The notes under the pieces were generated by a model. That model ran no database searches. It was not told the DNA's origin and saw nothing but the letters and a program-made list of their open reading frames with translations. From Clostridiaceae bacterium (lineage in GTDB: Bacteria; Bacillota; Clostridia; Oscillospirales; Acutalibacteraceae), in contig JAEDGF010000091.1 of NCBI GenBank assembly GCA_016297645.1, forward strand, positions 1 through 6,695: DNA of 6,695 bases, given 5' to 3'. How positions within the stretch are numbered: position 1 is the stretch's first letter; each line of letters opens with the position of its first letter. Positions 1 to 6,393 of the stretch are shown here, piece by piece. The translations under genes were made by a program, and so were the position numbers.

Positions 1-104
1 CCGTGAAAAGTTGTCGGGAAGGCGTAGTGTCACGGGTGCGTATTATCGTGAAAGGTCGGTTTTTCTTTAATAAAAATATCTTTTGCCGGTGTTGTTTGCC
101 CGTC

Positions 105-142
105 AAAAAAGGCAGCGCCGGTTCTTTCGAACCGGTGCTGCC
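105..142 (-). terminator. Rho-independent terminator of the leftward secreted-protein gene
   Basis: Read on the minus strand, two 14-nt arms (111-124 and 129-142) pair around a 4-nt GAAA loop, with a single A/C mismatch, and are followed directly by six T (plus-strand A run, 105-110). The stop codon of the leftward gene lies 28 bp upstream. On the plus strand the same hairpin is followed by TATATATGGG rather than a T run, so it should work mainly for leftward transcription. Confidence 0.9.
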
Positions 143-170
143 TATATATGGGCGGAAAAGAGTATGATTC

Positions 171-1289
171 TTATTTGAACATACCAACGAACTGGTCAAG
201 AAGCGCTTTGATGGTTTCAAAAATGCTTCTGATCATCGAAAGGATATCGCCGACAAGGGTGATGGTGGAGTTCTTGACTATACCGATAACATAAACGGTG
301 GTGTCGCCCTTAATGCAGTCGATATTGTAATAGCCGTACTCGTCGGGCTTTGCCGGGGGTACATCTTTAAGAAGCGTGTCGGTGTCAAGATCCGTCCAGC
401 CGTAGCCGTTGTAGATGTAAACCTCGTACTTGGACATATCGTACTCGGGCTCTATTTCTACCTTGAAGGAGAAGGACTGACCGTATTTGAGGTAAACGGT
501 TTCGCCTACTTCGCTGTGTTCACCGGCTCTGCCGTAAACGGTGTAGCCCGCGCCGGAGGGAAGGTGAATCTTATAGGTCGAAAGGAAGTCGTCGTCCGTT
601 GTCCATGTGCCGTAAGCAACATCAATGGAAGTACCGACCTTCATGATGTGAGCGCCCTGTGTGTAGGGAACGCCTACGCCATTGGCGGAAACGCTCATCT
701 TAGCGTCGTCGAACTTGACATCGTTTGTTTCGTCCGGCTCGATGATGTGAGCTTTGATATAGATGTACTGGTTGAGCGGAACATAAGCCTCCATGCCGCC
801 GTCGGGGACTGAGGTGAAAGAAAGGGGATTCTGCTGATCGTCATACGCATTGCCCGAGGTCGAGAAAGCGTACGAAACCTTGATTCTGGGAGTGCCGTCA
901 TCCTTTATAAGACCCTGTGAAGCGAGCGAGGGGAAACGGAACTGCGCGAGAATTTCGCCCGAGCCGCCGACATTCTCGGCATTGATAAGCGTGCCGTCGA
1001 TGTAGAGCTGAGAGGTATCGAGCGTTTTGATATTGCCGAGAACTCTGAGTCTTGCGCCTTCTTCGACGAAGAGCTTTGAGCCAGAGGGAACATAAAGCGT
1101 AAGTCCTGCCGGAACGGTCATTTCAACGCCGCTGACAATGCGGTATATCCTCCCCGATTCGAGCTGATTGGAGCTTTCAAAGCTTGCGGATTTCGTGAAC
1201 TCCGTGGGGGGCTCTTCCGCAATAGCCGCAAAGGGCAGACAGCAAACAGCCATTATAACTGCGAGTATAACCGAAAGTGTTTTTTTCAT
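171..1289 (-). CDS. Secreted protein with beta-solenoid-like segment and C-terminal amphipathic helix
   Basis: A 372-residue protein of unknown function. Residues 1-24 form a Sec signal peptide: KK, a hydrophobic core, and a probable signal peptidase I site after AIA at 24/25. Two cysteines (16, 17) in the core do not fit a convincing lipobox. Residues about 48-113 show short G-x-L-x-V/I-type strand repeats (VPAGLTLYVPSGSKLFVEEG, then LRVLGNI and LYIDGTL), as in a small right-handed beta-solenoid. Residues about 120-335 are beta-rich with many Asp, Tyr and Gly, resembling tandem Ig-like or sandwich modules, the last ending GDTTVYVIGIVKN. Residues about 347-372 are a hydrophobic/amphipathic helix (GDILSMIRSIFETIKALLDQ) ending FVGMFK; from memory, similar tails occur on other secreted Oscillospiraceae proteins. 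I see no catalytic motif, LPxTG anchor, dockerin or SLH domain. The start at 1289 is chosen because AGGAGG lies 9 nt upstream and the signal peptide begins there. A longer frame from a TTG at 1364 would begin inside the -35 box. The gene is monocistronic in this window, with its own promoter and terminator. Confidence 0.85.
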   Translation of the reverse strand: MKKTLSVILAVIMAVCCLPFAAIAEEPPTEFTKSASFESSNQLESGRIYRIVSGVEMTVPAGLTLYVPSGSKLFVEEGARLRVLGNIKTLDTSQLYIDGTLINAENVGGSGEILAQFRFPSLASQGLIKDDGTPRIKVSYAFSTSGNAYDDQQNPLSFTSVPDGGMEAYVPLNQYIYIKAHIIEPDETNDVKFDDAKMSVSANGVGVPYTQGAHIMKVGTSIDVAYGTWTTDDDFLSTYKIHLPSGAGYTVYGRAGEHSEVGETVYLKYGQSFSFKVEIEPEYDMSKYEVYIYNGYGWTDLDTDTLLKDVPPAKPDEYGYYNIDCIKGDTTVYVIGIVKNSTITLVGDILSMIRSIFETIKALLDQFVGMFK

Positions 1290-1298
1290 GGTTTTTTG

Positions 1299-1304
1299 CC
1301 TCCT
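1299..1304 (-). promoter_or_regulatory. Shine-Dalgarno site fixing the start at 1289
   Basis: On the minus strand AGGAGG sits 9 nt before the ATG at 1289-1287. No comparable site precedes the in-frame TTG at 1364, so this decides the shorter start that gives a normal signal peptide. Confidence 0.9.
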
Positions 1305-1335
1305 GTTGTATTTCAAAAGACTTTGATACAAAGAT

Positions 1336-1364
1336 ATTATAAAATCAATCCTGTTAAAAGTCAA
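1336..1364 (-). promoter_or_regulatory. Near-consensus SigA promoter for the leftward secreted-protein gene
   Basis: On the minus strand, -35 TTGACT (1364-1359) and -10 TATAAT (1341-1336) are separated by exactly 17 bp. Transcription would start near 1329, giving a leader of about 40 nt that contains the AGGAGG site. Five of six -35 bases and all six -10 bases match consensus, so strong basal expression is expected. Confidence 0.9.
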
Positions 1365-1439
1365 TACAAAACCGCGCTGTTTCGCGGTGCGGGATGTAAA
1401 TTTTCGGGGGGTCGTTTTTGTGCAATGTAATAAAAATTA

Positions 1440-1455
1440 TTCAATATCTTTCAAT
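1440..1455. repeat. TTCAAT direct repeat spaced by one helical turn
   Basis: TTCAAT occurs at 1440-1445 and again at 1450-1455, offset by exactly 10 bp, so both copies face the same side of the helix. The second copy overlaps the putative -35 region of the rightward promoter. Just upstream is a small inverted repeat, AATAA-AAA-TTATT (1429-1441). Together these could be an operator for the rightward gene, but the region is AT-rich and chance is a fair alternative. Confidence 0.35.
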
Positions 1456-1477
1456 TTTTTTTAAGCTATGCTAACAT
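1449..1477 (+). promoter_or_regulatory. Candidate extended -10 promoter for the DUF4091 gene
   Basis: TGCTAACAT at 1469-1477 fits an extended -10 (TGn followed by TAACAT). The matching -35 position, 17 bp upstream (1449-1454), is TTTCAA, which is weak. Transcription would begin near 1484 and leave a leader of about 55 nt before the ATG at 1539. The weak -35 next to a TTCAAT direct repeat suggests activator-dependent or otherwise controlled expression, but this is inference. Confidence 0.5.
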
Positions 1478-1538
1478 ATATTTACAAAAACGCCTGCTGT
1501 TGTAAAAAAACGGACTGCGGCAAGAAGGAGCGCAAAAA

Positions 1539-3140
1539 ATGAACATAAAGATCACGGCGGTTTCATCGCTTGCAAAAATATTTTCCCACGAAAAGGAATA
1601 CGAGTGTGAAAAAACGACGCGTCTGCCGCTTTTGTGCGGCGAAAAGGGCGGTGTGCAGTTCGTCCTTGAAGCCGACTGCGATTGCGAAGTACCCTTTTCG
1701 GTCAAATCGGAGCTGCCCGTTGAGGTCTTTACCGTGCGCGAGGTGTACTGCGACAAGTCGCTCATCGGCAGCCTGCCCGAAAATTGCACGGTGCTGAATA
1801 ATGCCGACATCGGTTTTTATCCGGACGCGGCGGAGAAGGCCGGGGAAACGCTCACACTTAAAAAAGACAGCCTTCTTTGCGTCTACTGCGAAGTAACGGG
1901 CGAAAAGACGGGGGAACATACCGTCGTTTTCGGTGTTGGCGGCAAAAGTGCCGAAGTGAGTGTGTCCGTTGCGCCTGCCGCCATGCCGGAGCAGACGCTC
2001 ATCTGCACAAACTGGTTTCACACGGACTGCCTTATGTCCTACTATAAAGTAGAGGCGTTCGGTGAGGAATACTGGCGCATAACAGAGAATTTTGTCAAAA
2101 ACGCCGTGGCGCACGGGATAAATATGATACTCACGCCCCTTTTTACGCCCGCCCTCGATACCGAGGTGGGTGCAGAGCGTCCAACGGTGCAGCTTGTCGG
2201 GGTCACAAAAAAAGGGTATACATACGAATTTGAGTATTCGAATTTCGACCGCTGGGTGGAGATGTGCCTGAAAAACGGCGTGAAGTATTTCGAGCTTTCG
2301 CACTTTTTTACGCAGTGGGGCGCAAAGCACGCGCCCAAAATAGCCGCGCGGACGAAAACGGGGGAACGCCGCATTTTCGGATGGAAAACGGACTCGCTCT
2401 CGCGCGGCTACATGAGCTTTCTCCGGCAGCTCGGCGAGAGCCTGAAAGAACACACCGACAAGCTCGGGATAACCGATATTTGCTATGTCCACTGCTCGGA
2501 CGAGCCTTCTGCGCATGATATCCGTCGGTACAGAAAATGCGCAGCCGCCGTAAAGACATATTTTTCGGCGTACACGCACATGGACGCGCTGTCGGAGTAT
2601 AAGTTTTATTCCGAGGGGCTTGTTGACCTTCCCGTACCGTCCGAAGCGTCTATCGACGATTTTGCCGGAAGAACGGACAGACTTTGGACATACTACTGCT
2701 GCGGCCCTTACGAAAACGAATATCCTAACAGATTTTTGTTTTTGCCGCTTATAAAAGTGAGAATAATAGGCGTTTTGCTTTATAAATACGCCTGCGAGGG
2801 CTTCCTCCACTGGGGCTTCAACTTCTGGTATACGCAGCTCTCGCGCAGGCTTGTCGATCCCTACACCGAAACGACGGCAGGCGGAGCGTTCCCGGCAGGC
2901 GACGGCTTTATCGTCTACCCCGGCGAAAACGGCGAGCCCGTGTGTTCTGTCCGCGAGAAGTCGTTCAGGGACGGTGTGAACGATTACGGCGCGCTCAAAG
3001 CGCTCGAAGCGAAAAAGGGACGCGATTTTGCGCTCGGTGTTATTCGCGATACGCTCGGGGACATCAGCTTTACATCATATCCGCTTTCGTCCGCCCGTTT
3101 TGAGACTTTCCGCGCACGGCTCGTAAAAGAACTTGAATAA
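1539..3140 (+). CDS. DUF4091 domain protein, GH123-like putative glycoside hydrolase
   Basis: A 533-residue protein with no signal peptide or membrane segment, so probably cytoplasmic. Residues 1 to about 150 form a beta-rich N-terminal domain ending in the family pattern FYPD (93-96) followed by a strand-rich stretch (LCVYCEVTGEKTGEHTVVFG). The catalytic-type barrel runs from about 155 to 465: NWFHTD (158-163), ELSHFFTQWG (about 252-261), CYVHCSDEPS (315-324), and HWGFNFWY (424-431). The closing segment has GGAFPAGDGFIVYPG and FRDGVNDYGALKAL. This order matches DUF4091 proteins, which are related to GH123 beta-N-acetylgalactosaminidases. In GH123 an adjacent Asp-Glu pair carries out substrate-assisted catalysis (Asp orienting the 2-acetamido group, Glu as acid/base), and D321-E322 are the likely equivalents. 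An N-acetylhexosaminidase-type activity is therefore plausible, but the substrate cannot be read from sequence. The start has AAGGAG (1525-1530) 8 nt upstream. The family identification is strong; the enzymatic role is inferred. Confidence 0.85.
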   Translation: MNIKITAVSSLAKIFSHEKEYECEKTTRLPLLCGEKGGVQFVLEADCDCEVPFSVKSELPVEVFTVREVYCDKSLIGSLPENCTVLNNADIGFYPDAAEKAGETLTLKKDSLLCVYCEVTGEKTGEHTVVFGVGGKSAEVSVSVAPAAMPEQTLICTNWFHTDCLMSYYKVEAFGEEYWRITENFVKNAVAHGINMILTPLFTPALDTEVGAERPTVQLVGVTKKGYTYEFEYSNFDRWVEMCLKNGVKYFELSHFFTQWGAKHAPKIAARTKTGERRIFGWKTDSLSRGYMSFLRQLGESLKEHTDKLGITDICYVHCSDEPSAHDIRRYRKCAAAVKTYFSAYTHMDALSEYKFYSEGLVDLPVPSEASIDDFAGRTDRLWTYYCCGPYENEYPNRFLFLPLIKVRIIGVLLYKYACEGFLHWGFNFWYTQLSRRLVDPYTETTAGGAFPAGDGFIVYPGENGEPVCSVREKSFRDGVNDYGALKALEAKKGRDFALGVIRDTLGDISFTSYPLSSARFETFRARLVKELE

Positions 3141-3161
3141 GTAAAAATATTGTGTTAATAT
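3133..3161 (+). promoter_or_regulatory. Putative SigA promoter for the solute-binding protein gene, overlapping the upstream stop codon
   Basis: -35 TTGAAT (3133-3138) overlaps the stop codon of the DUF4091 gene (3138-3140), and -10 TAATAT (3156-3161) follows after 17 bp. Transcription would begin near 3168, giving a leader of about 250 nt before the ATG at 3417. No terminator separates the two genes, so read-through from the DUF4091 gene is also possible. Confidence 0.55.
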
Positions 3162-3167
3162 ATGGTA

Positions 3168-3416
3168 TGGCGCAAACGGTGAGTTTTCAGACGCTTGGTT
3201 AATGTGTGTCGGAAATCTGCCGATGTGCGATGCGCGAAAGAGAATATGCGTGTTTTGTGAGCTCCGGTGCTTTCAACGATTCCGACCGGAAGCATTTCGT
3301 GCTGCCGCCGCGCCGATAATAACGGGAAAATTTGCGTTCGGTCTGTCCGTAAAAACGGCGGTTCGGCACTGCCGGAGCGGACATATCGAAAAGCGGCATA
3401 TATTAAGGAAAAACAA
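3168..3416 (+). other. Long, potentially structured 5' leader of the solute-binding protein gene
   Basis: This stretch holds no protein gene I can support. Its 3' end can fold into a two-tier hairpin: outer stem TGTCCG/CGGACA (3344-3349 with 3378-3383) enclosing inner stem CGGCGG/CTGCCG (3356-3361 with 3369-3374, one G-U pair, 7-nt loop). A competing 4-bp hairpin, CCGT-AAAA-ACGG (3347-3358), uses the 5' half of both stems, so the two folds exclude each other. Further upstream are TCGG/CCGA (3209-3223) and TTCC-GACC-GGAA (within 3279-3292). The two-tier hairpin ends 21 nt before the AAGGA site. I compared it by eye with common riboswitch cores and SRP RNA and recognised none. It could be a cis-regulatory leader, a small RNA, or plain spacer. 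Confidence 0.4.
3405..3409 (+). promoter_or_regulatory. Shine-Dalgarno site fixing the start at 3417
   Basis: AAGGA lies 7 nt before the ATG at 3417. It supports this start over an in-frame upstream start at 3267, which would add 50 residues of basic, cysteine-containing sequence in front of the lipoprotein signal peptide and disable it. Confidence 0.8.
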
Positions 3417-5036
3417 ATGAAAAACGGTATCATAATGCGAATGGCGGCGCTGATTGCCGCCGCGGTGCTGCTCTGTACGGGGCTTTCCTCGTGCGGCTCG
3501 ACCGATTATGCCGTTTTCCGCTTTGCCGTTGAAACACAGGCGGTGACCTTCGACCCGCAGATAGCCGAGGACGGCACCGCAAAAATAATAGTACGCAACA
3601 CCTTCGAGGGGCTTGTCCGCCCCGACATAAACGGGAATATCTCTCCGGGTGCTGCCGCCTCGTGGGAAATTACGGACGGCGGTCTGACCTATACCTTCCG
3701 GCTTCGCAGCGGAGTAAAATGGCACCTGACCGACAACGCCGCCGAGCAGCTTAAAGGCAAGCTGCCGGAAAACTTCGCGCCCGAGGTAACGGCGAACGAC
3801 TTCGTCTTTGCGTTAAGGCGTGCCGTCGATCCCGCAACGGGAGCGCCCGACGCGGAGCTTCTGCTGCCCGTTCAAAACGCCGCCGAAATTCTCGCCGGAA
3901 CGAAAAAGCCGACGGAACTGGGCGTTTTTGCACCCGACGAAAAAACGCTTGTCATTAAGCTTGCGACCCCCTCGGAGTCCTTTTTGGAAACGCTGTGCGA
4001 GCCGCTTTGTATGCCCTGCAACGAGGTCTTTTTTAACGCCTGCGCGGGAAGATACGGGCTTCTCATCGCGTACAGCCTTTCAAACGGCCCGTTTTATCTC
4101 TCATATTTTGACGAAACCACCTATCGTATAAGAAAAAGCGCCGACTACTCCGGCGAACACGCTTCAAAGGCGGACACTATTTGGTTCTACTATCAGAGCG
4201 ACCCGGATACTGTCGTGCAGAAGCTGAAAAACGGCGACTACTCCGGCGCGTACCTGACCGAAACACAGCTCGAAGCAATGTCGCCCGGTAAAAAGTTCGG
4301 CGTTATAAAGGTCGCGGACACGAACAGAGTGTTCCTTTTGAACTGCAAGAACGAAAAGCTCGCCGTTAAAGAGCTGCGGGATGCGTTTATGTACGCAACG
4401 GACACCTCGTCCGCCGCAAAGGAGAGCGGTGCCGAGGAGGCATTCTTCGCCGTTCCCGATGTCGCCCGCGTTGAAAATGCCGAAGCGCCTTCAAAGCCGT
4501 TCGACATTTCCCTCGTGAGCGGTGCGCTCGATAAAGCCACCGAGCTGCTTGAAACGGACAGCGTGACCGTTACCGTCCTGTACGATAAAAAGGACGCGGA
4601 GGTGCTAAAACGGTTGTTGCAGCAGTGGCAGAAAAATTTCGGGATACGGCTCGAAATAAAGCTCGAAGAGGTGTCGTCGCAGACGCTGCTCTCGCGTGTT
4701 GAAGGCGGCGACTGGGAGATAGCCTTTTATCCGCTGCGCGTTTCCTCTTCCGACCCTACGGTGCTTTTCAACGAGTTCCGTTTTGAGGAAACGGGGTCGC
4801 TCACGGGGCTTAACGACCCCGAGTACGACAAAAAAGCCGCATCGTTCGCCGCGTCCTCGGGTGAAGAACGCGCAAAGCTCTTTTCGCAGCTGAATCAGAC
4901 GCTTATTTCGGACGGCGCGGTTTTGCCCGTTTGGAAAGAAACGAGCTGCTTTGTGTGCGCCGAGGGTGTTACCGGCGTTTATGTCGGTGCAGGTGCGGAC
5001 CGCAGATATTTTGAAAATGTAAGTAAAGAAAAGTAA
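3417..5036 (+). CDS. ABC transporter substrate-binding lipoprotein, family 5 (OppA/DppA type)
   Basis: A 539-residue extracellular lipoprotein. The N-terminus has a hydrophobic segment and the lipobox LSSC, so Cys26 should be lipidated after signal peptidase II cleavage and the protein held on the outer face of the membrane. Family 5 signatures follow in the usual order: VTFDPQ (43-48), VRNTFEGLVR (59-68), SWEITDGGLTYTFRLRSGVKW (82-102) and VTANDFVFALRRAVDP (124-139). The C-terminal lobe includes WEIAFYPLRVSSSDPTVLF. The length matches OppA/DppA proteins. Family 5 members bind peptides mostly, but some bind oligosaccharides, nickel or other solutes, so the ligand is not predictable here. No permease or ATPase genes lie in this window, which makes it an orphan as far as can be seen. 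It probably has its own promoter at 3133-3161. The DUF1015 gene starts 34 bp downstream with no real terminator between (only a 3-bp TTCG hairpin), so co-transcription is likely. Confidence 0.93.
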   Translation: MKNGIIMRMAALIAAAVLLCTGLSSCGSTDYAVFRFAVETQAVTFDPQIAEDGTAKIIVRNTFEGLVRPDINGNISPGAAASWEITDGGLTYTFRLRSGVKWHLTDNAAEQLKGKLPENFAPEVTANDFVFALRRAVDPATGAPDAELLLPVQNAAEILAGTKKPTELGVFAPDEKTLVIKLATPSESFLETLCEPLCMPCNEVFFNACAGRYGLLIAYSLSNGPFYLSYFDETTYRIRKSADYSGEHASKADTIWFYYQSDPDTVVQKLKNGDYSGAYLTETQLEAMSPGKKFGVIKVADTNRVFLLNCKNEKLAVKELRDAFMYATDTSSAAKESGAEEAFFAVPDVARVENAEAPSKPFDISLVSGALDKATELLETDSVTVTVLYDKKDAEVLKRLLQQWQKNFGIRLEIKLEEVSSQTLLSRVEGGDWEIAFYPLRVSSSDPTVLFNEFRFEETGSLTGLNDPEYDKKAASFAASSGEERAKLFSQLNQTLISDGAVLPVWKETSCFVCAEGVTGVYVGAGADRRYFENVSKEK

Positions 5037-5070
5037 CGCTTCGGCGCTGCTTTTTAGGAGGTCATATATT

Positions 5071-6309
5071 ATGTCAGTAATTCGTCCGTTTTCGGCTCTC
5101 AGACCGAAAAAAGAATACGCTTCGGCGGTCGCGGCGCTTCCGTATGATGTAATGAATTCGGAAGAAGCCCGTGAAAAGGTCAAGGACCTTCCCTATTCGT
5201 TCATTCATGTCGATAAAGCCGAGGTCGATCTGCCCGTCGGCACCGATATCTATTCGGACGCGGTGTACGCCAAGGCAGCCGAAAATCTCAAAAAACTCAT
5301 GTCGGACGGCATTTGCGTTCTCGACAGCAAGAAAAACCTGTACATCTACCGTCAGACGATGGGTGATGTCGTTCAGACCGGTGTTGTCGGCTGCGCGTCC
5401 GTCGACGACTACTTAAACGGTGTGATAAAGCGCCACGAGCTTACCCGTGCCGACAAGGAGGAGGACAGAATTCGCCATGTGGACACCTGCGACGCGAACA
5501 CAGGCCCTATTTTCCTTGCTTACCGCGAAAAAGCGGAGATAAATGCGGTTCTCGACAAGTACACCGCCCTCACGCCTGAGTATGATTTCATTTCGGACGG
5601 CGGCGTTCGTAACGAGGTTTGGGTCGTTGAGGATGAAGCCGACATAAAGACTCTTGTGGACGGCTTTGCGCAGATTCCCTCGCTTTACATCGCGGACGGA
5701 CATCACCGTGCGGCAAGTGCCGTAAAGGTCGCGCTCAAACGCCGCGCCGCCCATCCCGATTATACGGGCGATGAGGAGTTCAACTACTTCCTTGCCGTTT
5801 ATTTCAGATCGAACGACCTTAAAATTCTCGACTACAACCGCCTTATTAAGGATCTTAACGGCTTGTCCCCCGAGGAGCTTTTGGCTAAGCTCGGCGAGAG
5901 CTTTACCGTTGAAGCTCATGACGGCGCAGTACGTCCGGCAAAACGCCACGGCTTCGGAATGTATCTTGACGGCAAATGGTACTCCCTCACCCTCAAAGAC
6001 GGTATCGCAGACGAGAACGACCCCGTCGGGAGCCTTGATGTTTCGCTGCTGCAAAAGCTTGTCATAAGCCGCATTTTCGGCATAGACGATCCGCGTACGG
6101 ATAAGCGTATCGACTTCGTCGGCGGAATAAGGGGACTCGGCGAATTGGAGAAGCGCTGCGGTGAAGATATGCGCGTCGCTTTCTCGATGTATCCCACCTC
6201 TCTCGATGAGCTTATGCGCATTGCGGACGCTTCGCAGATAATGCCGCCTAAGTCTACATGGTTCGAACCGAAGCTCCTGAGCGGACTTTTTATACATTTT
6301 CTTCGCTGA
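5071..6309 (+). CDS. DUF1015 family protein, possibly ParB/sulfiredoxin-fold kinase-like
   Basis: A 412-residue soluble protein of the DUF1015 family (COG4198), full length. Family hallmarks are the N-terminal IRPFSALRPKKE followed by LPYDVMNSEEA; KRHELTRADKEEDRIRH (120-136); YIADGHHRAAS (206-216); and the C-terminal STWFEPKLLSGLFI. There is no signal peptide or membrane helix. From memory, members in anaerobes are often encoded beside the serine biosynthesis genes serA and serC, though neither is in this window. The DGHHR motif resembles the G-x-H-R signature of ParB/sulfiredoxin-fold nucleotide-binding enzymes, including free serine kinases such as SerK and SbnI. Together these suggest a role in serine metabolism, but that is inference. 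The start is well supported: AGGAGG (5056-5061) lies 9 nt before the ATG. The 34-bp gap after the solute-binding gene suggests co-transcription. No terminator follows before the rpmB promoter. Confidence 0.9.
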   Translation: MSVIRPFSALRPKKEYASAVAALPYDVMNSEEAREKVKDLPYSFIHVDKAEVDLPVGTDIYSDAVYAKAAENLKKLMSDGICVLDSKKNLYIYRQTMGDVVQTGVVGCASVDDYLNGVIKRHELTRADKEEDRIRHVDTCDANTGPIFLAYREKAEINAVLDKYTALTPEYDFISDGGVRNEVWVVEDEADIKTLVDGFAQIPSLYIADGHHRAASAVKVALKRRAAHPDYTGDEEFNYFLAVYFRSNDLKILDYNRLIKDLNGLSPEELLAKLGESFTVEAHDGAVRPAKRHGFGMYLDGKWYSLTLKDGIADENDPVGSLDVSLLQKLVISRIFGIDDPRTDKRIDFVGGIRGLGELEKRCGEDMRVAFSMYPTSLDELMRIADASQIMPPKSTWFEPKLLSGLFIHFLR

Positions 6310-6324
6310 ACAGGGACTTTGCGT

Positions 6325-6373
6325 AAAAAAAGTAAAAAAAAGACTTGCATTTAAACGGCAATTCTGTTATTAT
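6325..6373 (+). promoter_or_regulatory. rpmB promoter with upstream A-tract (UP-like) element
   Basis: -35 TTGCAT (6345-6350) and -10 TATTAT (6368-6373) are separated by 17 bp. Two A-tracts (7 A at 6325-6331 and 8 A at 6334-6341) lie directly upstream of the -35, in the position of an UP element bound by the RNA polymerase alpha subunit. This suits strong, growth-rate-linked expression of a ribosomal protein gene. Transcription would start near 6380, about 73 nt before the ATG. Confidence 0.8.
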
Positions 6374-6393
6374 GTTTCTTGCTGATTTATTCA

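Noticed and set aside
2..70. A 22-codon open frame running in from the left edge to a TAA, possibly the tail of an upstream rightward gene
   Set aside because: Too short to mean anything: an open run of this length arises by chance about one time in three. The peptide has no recognisable family signature and no terminator follows on the plus strand.
1563..2810. A 415-codon minus-strand open frame antisense to the DUF4091 gene
   Set aside because: It mirrors the codon structure of a well-recognised family protein on the other strand, has no recognisable domain, and its product is a low-complexity mix of Arg, Val and Phe typical of antisense shadows.
3279..3310. GGAAGCA followed by GTGCTGCC, reminiscent of the SRP RNA core
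   Set aside because: The asymmetric and symmetric internal loops of SRP RNA domain IV (GGAAGGAAGCA with its AGGTCAGG partner) are absent.
3356..3374. A stem-loop beginning GGTTCG that resembles a tRNA or tmRNA T-arm
   Set aside because: The loop is TTCGGCA and lacks the conserved A at position 58. No acceptor stem, anticodon arm or CCA end is found around it.
5034..5060. A CGC-TTCG-GCG hairpin followed by TTTTT between the solute-binding and DUF1015 genes, as a possible terminator
   Set aside because: The stem is only 3 bp, too weak for termination, and the T run leads straight into the Shine-Dalgarno site of the next gene.
4605..5183. A 192-codon minus-strand open frame spanning the end of the solute-binding gene and the start of the DUF1015 gene
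   Set aside because: It crosses two confident rightward genes and the Shine-Dalgarno site between them, and its product matches nothing recognisable.
5413..6297. A 294-codon minus-strand open frame antisense to the DUF1015 gene
   Set aside because: It lies wholly inside a full-length DUF1015 gene and resembles no family. It is best explained by codon bias on the coding strand.
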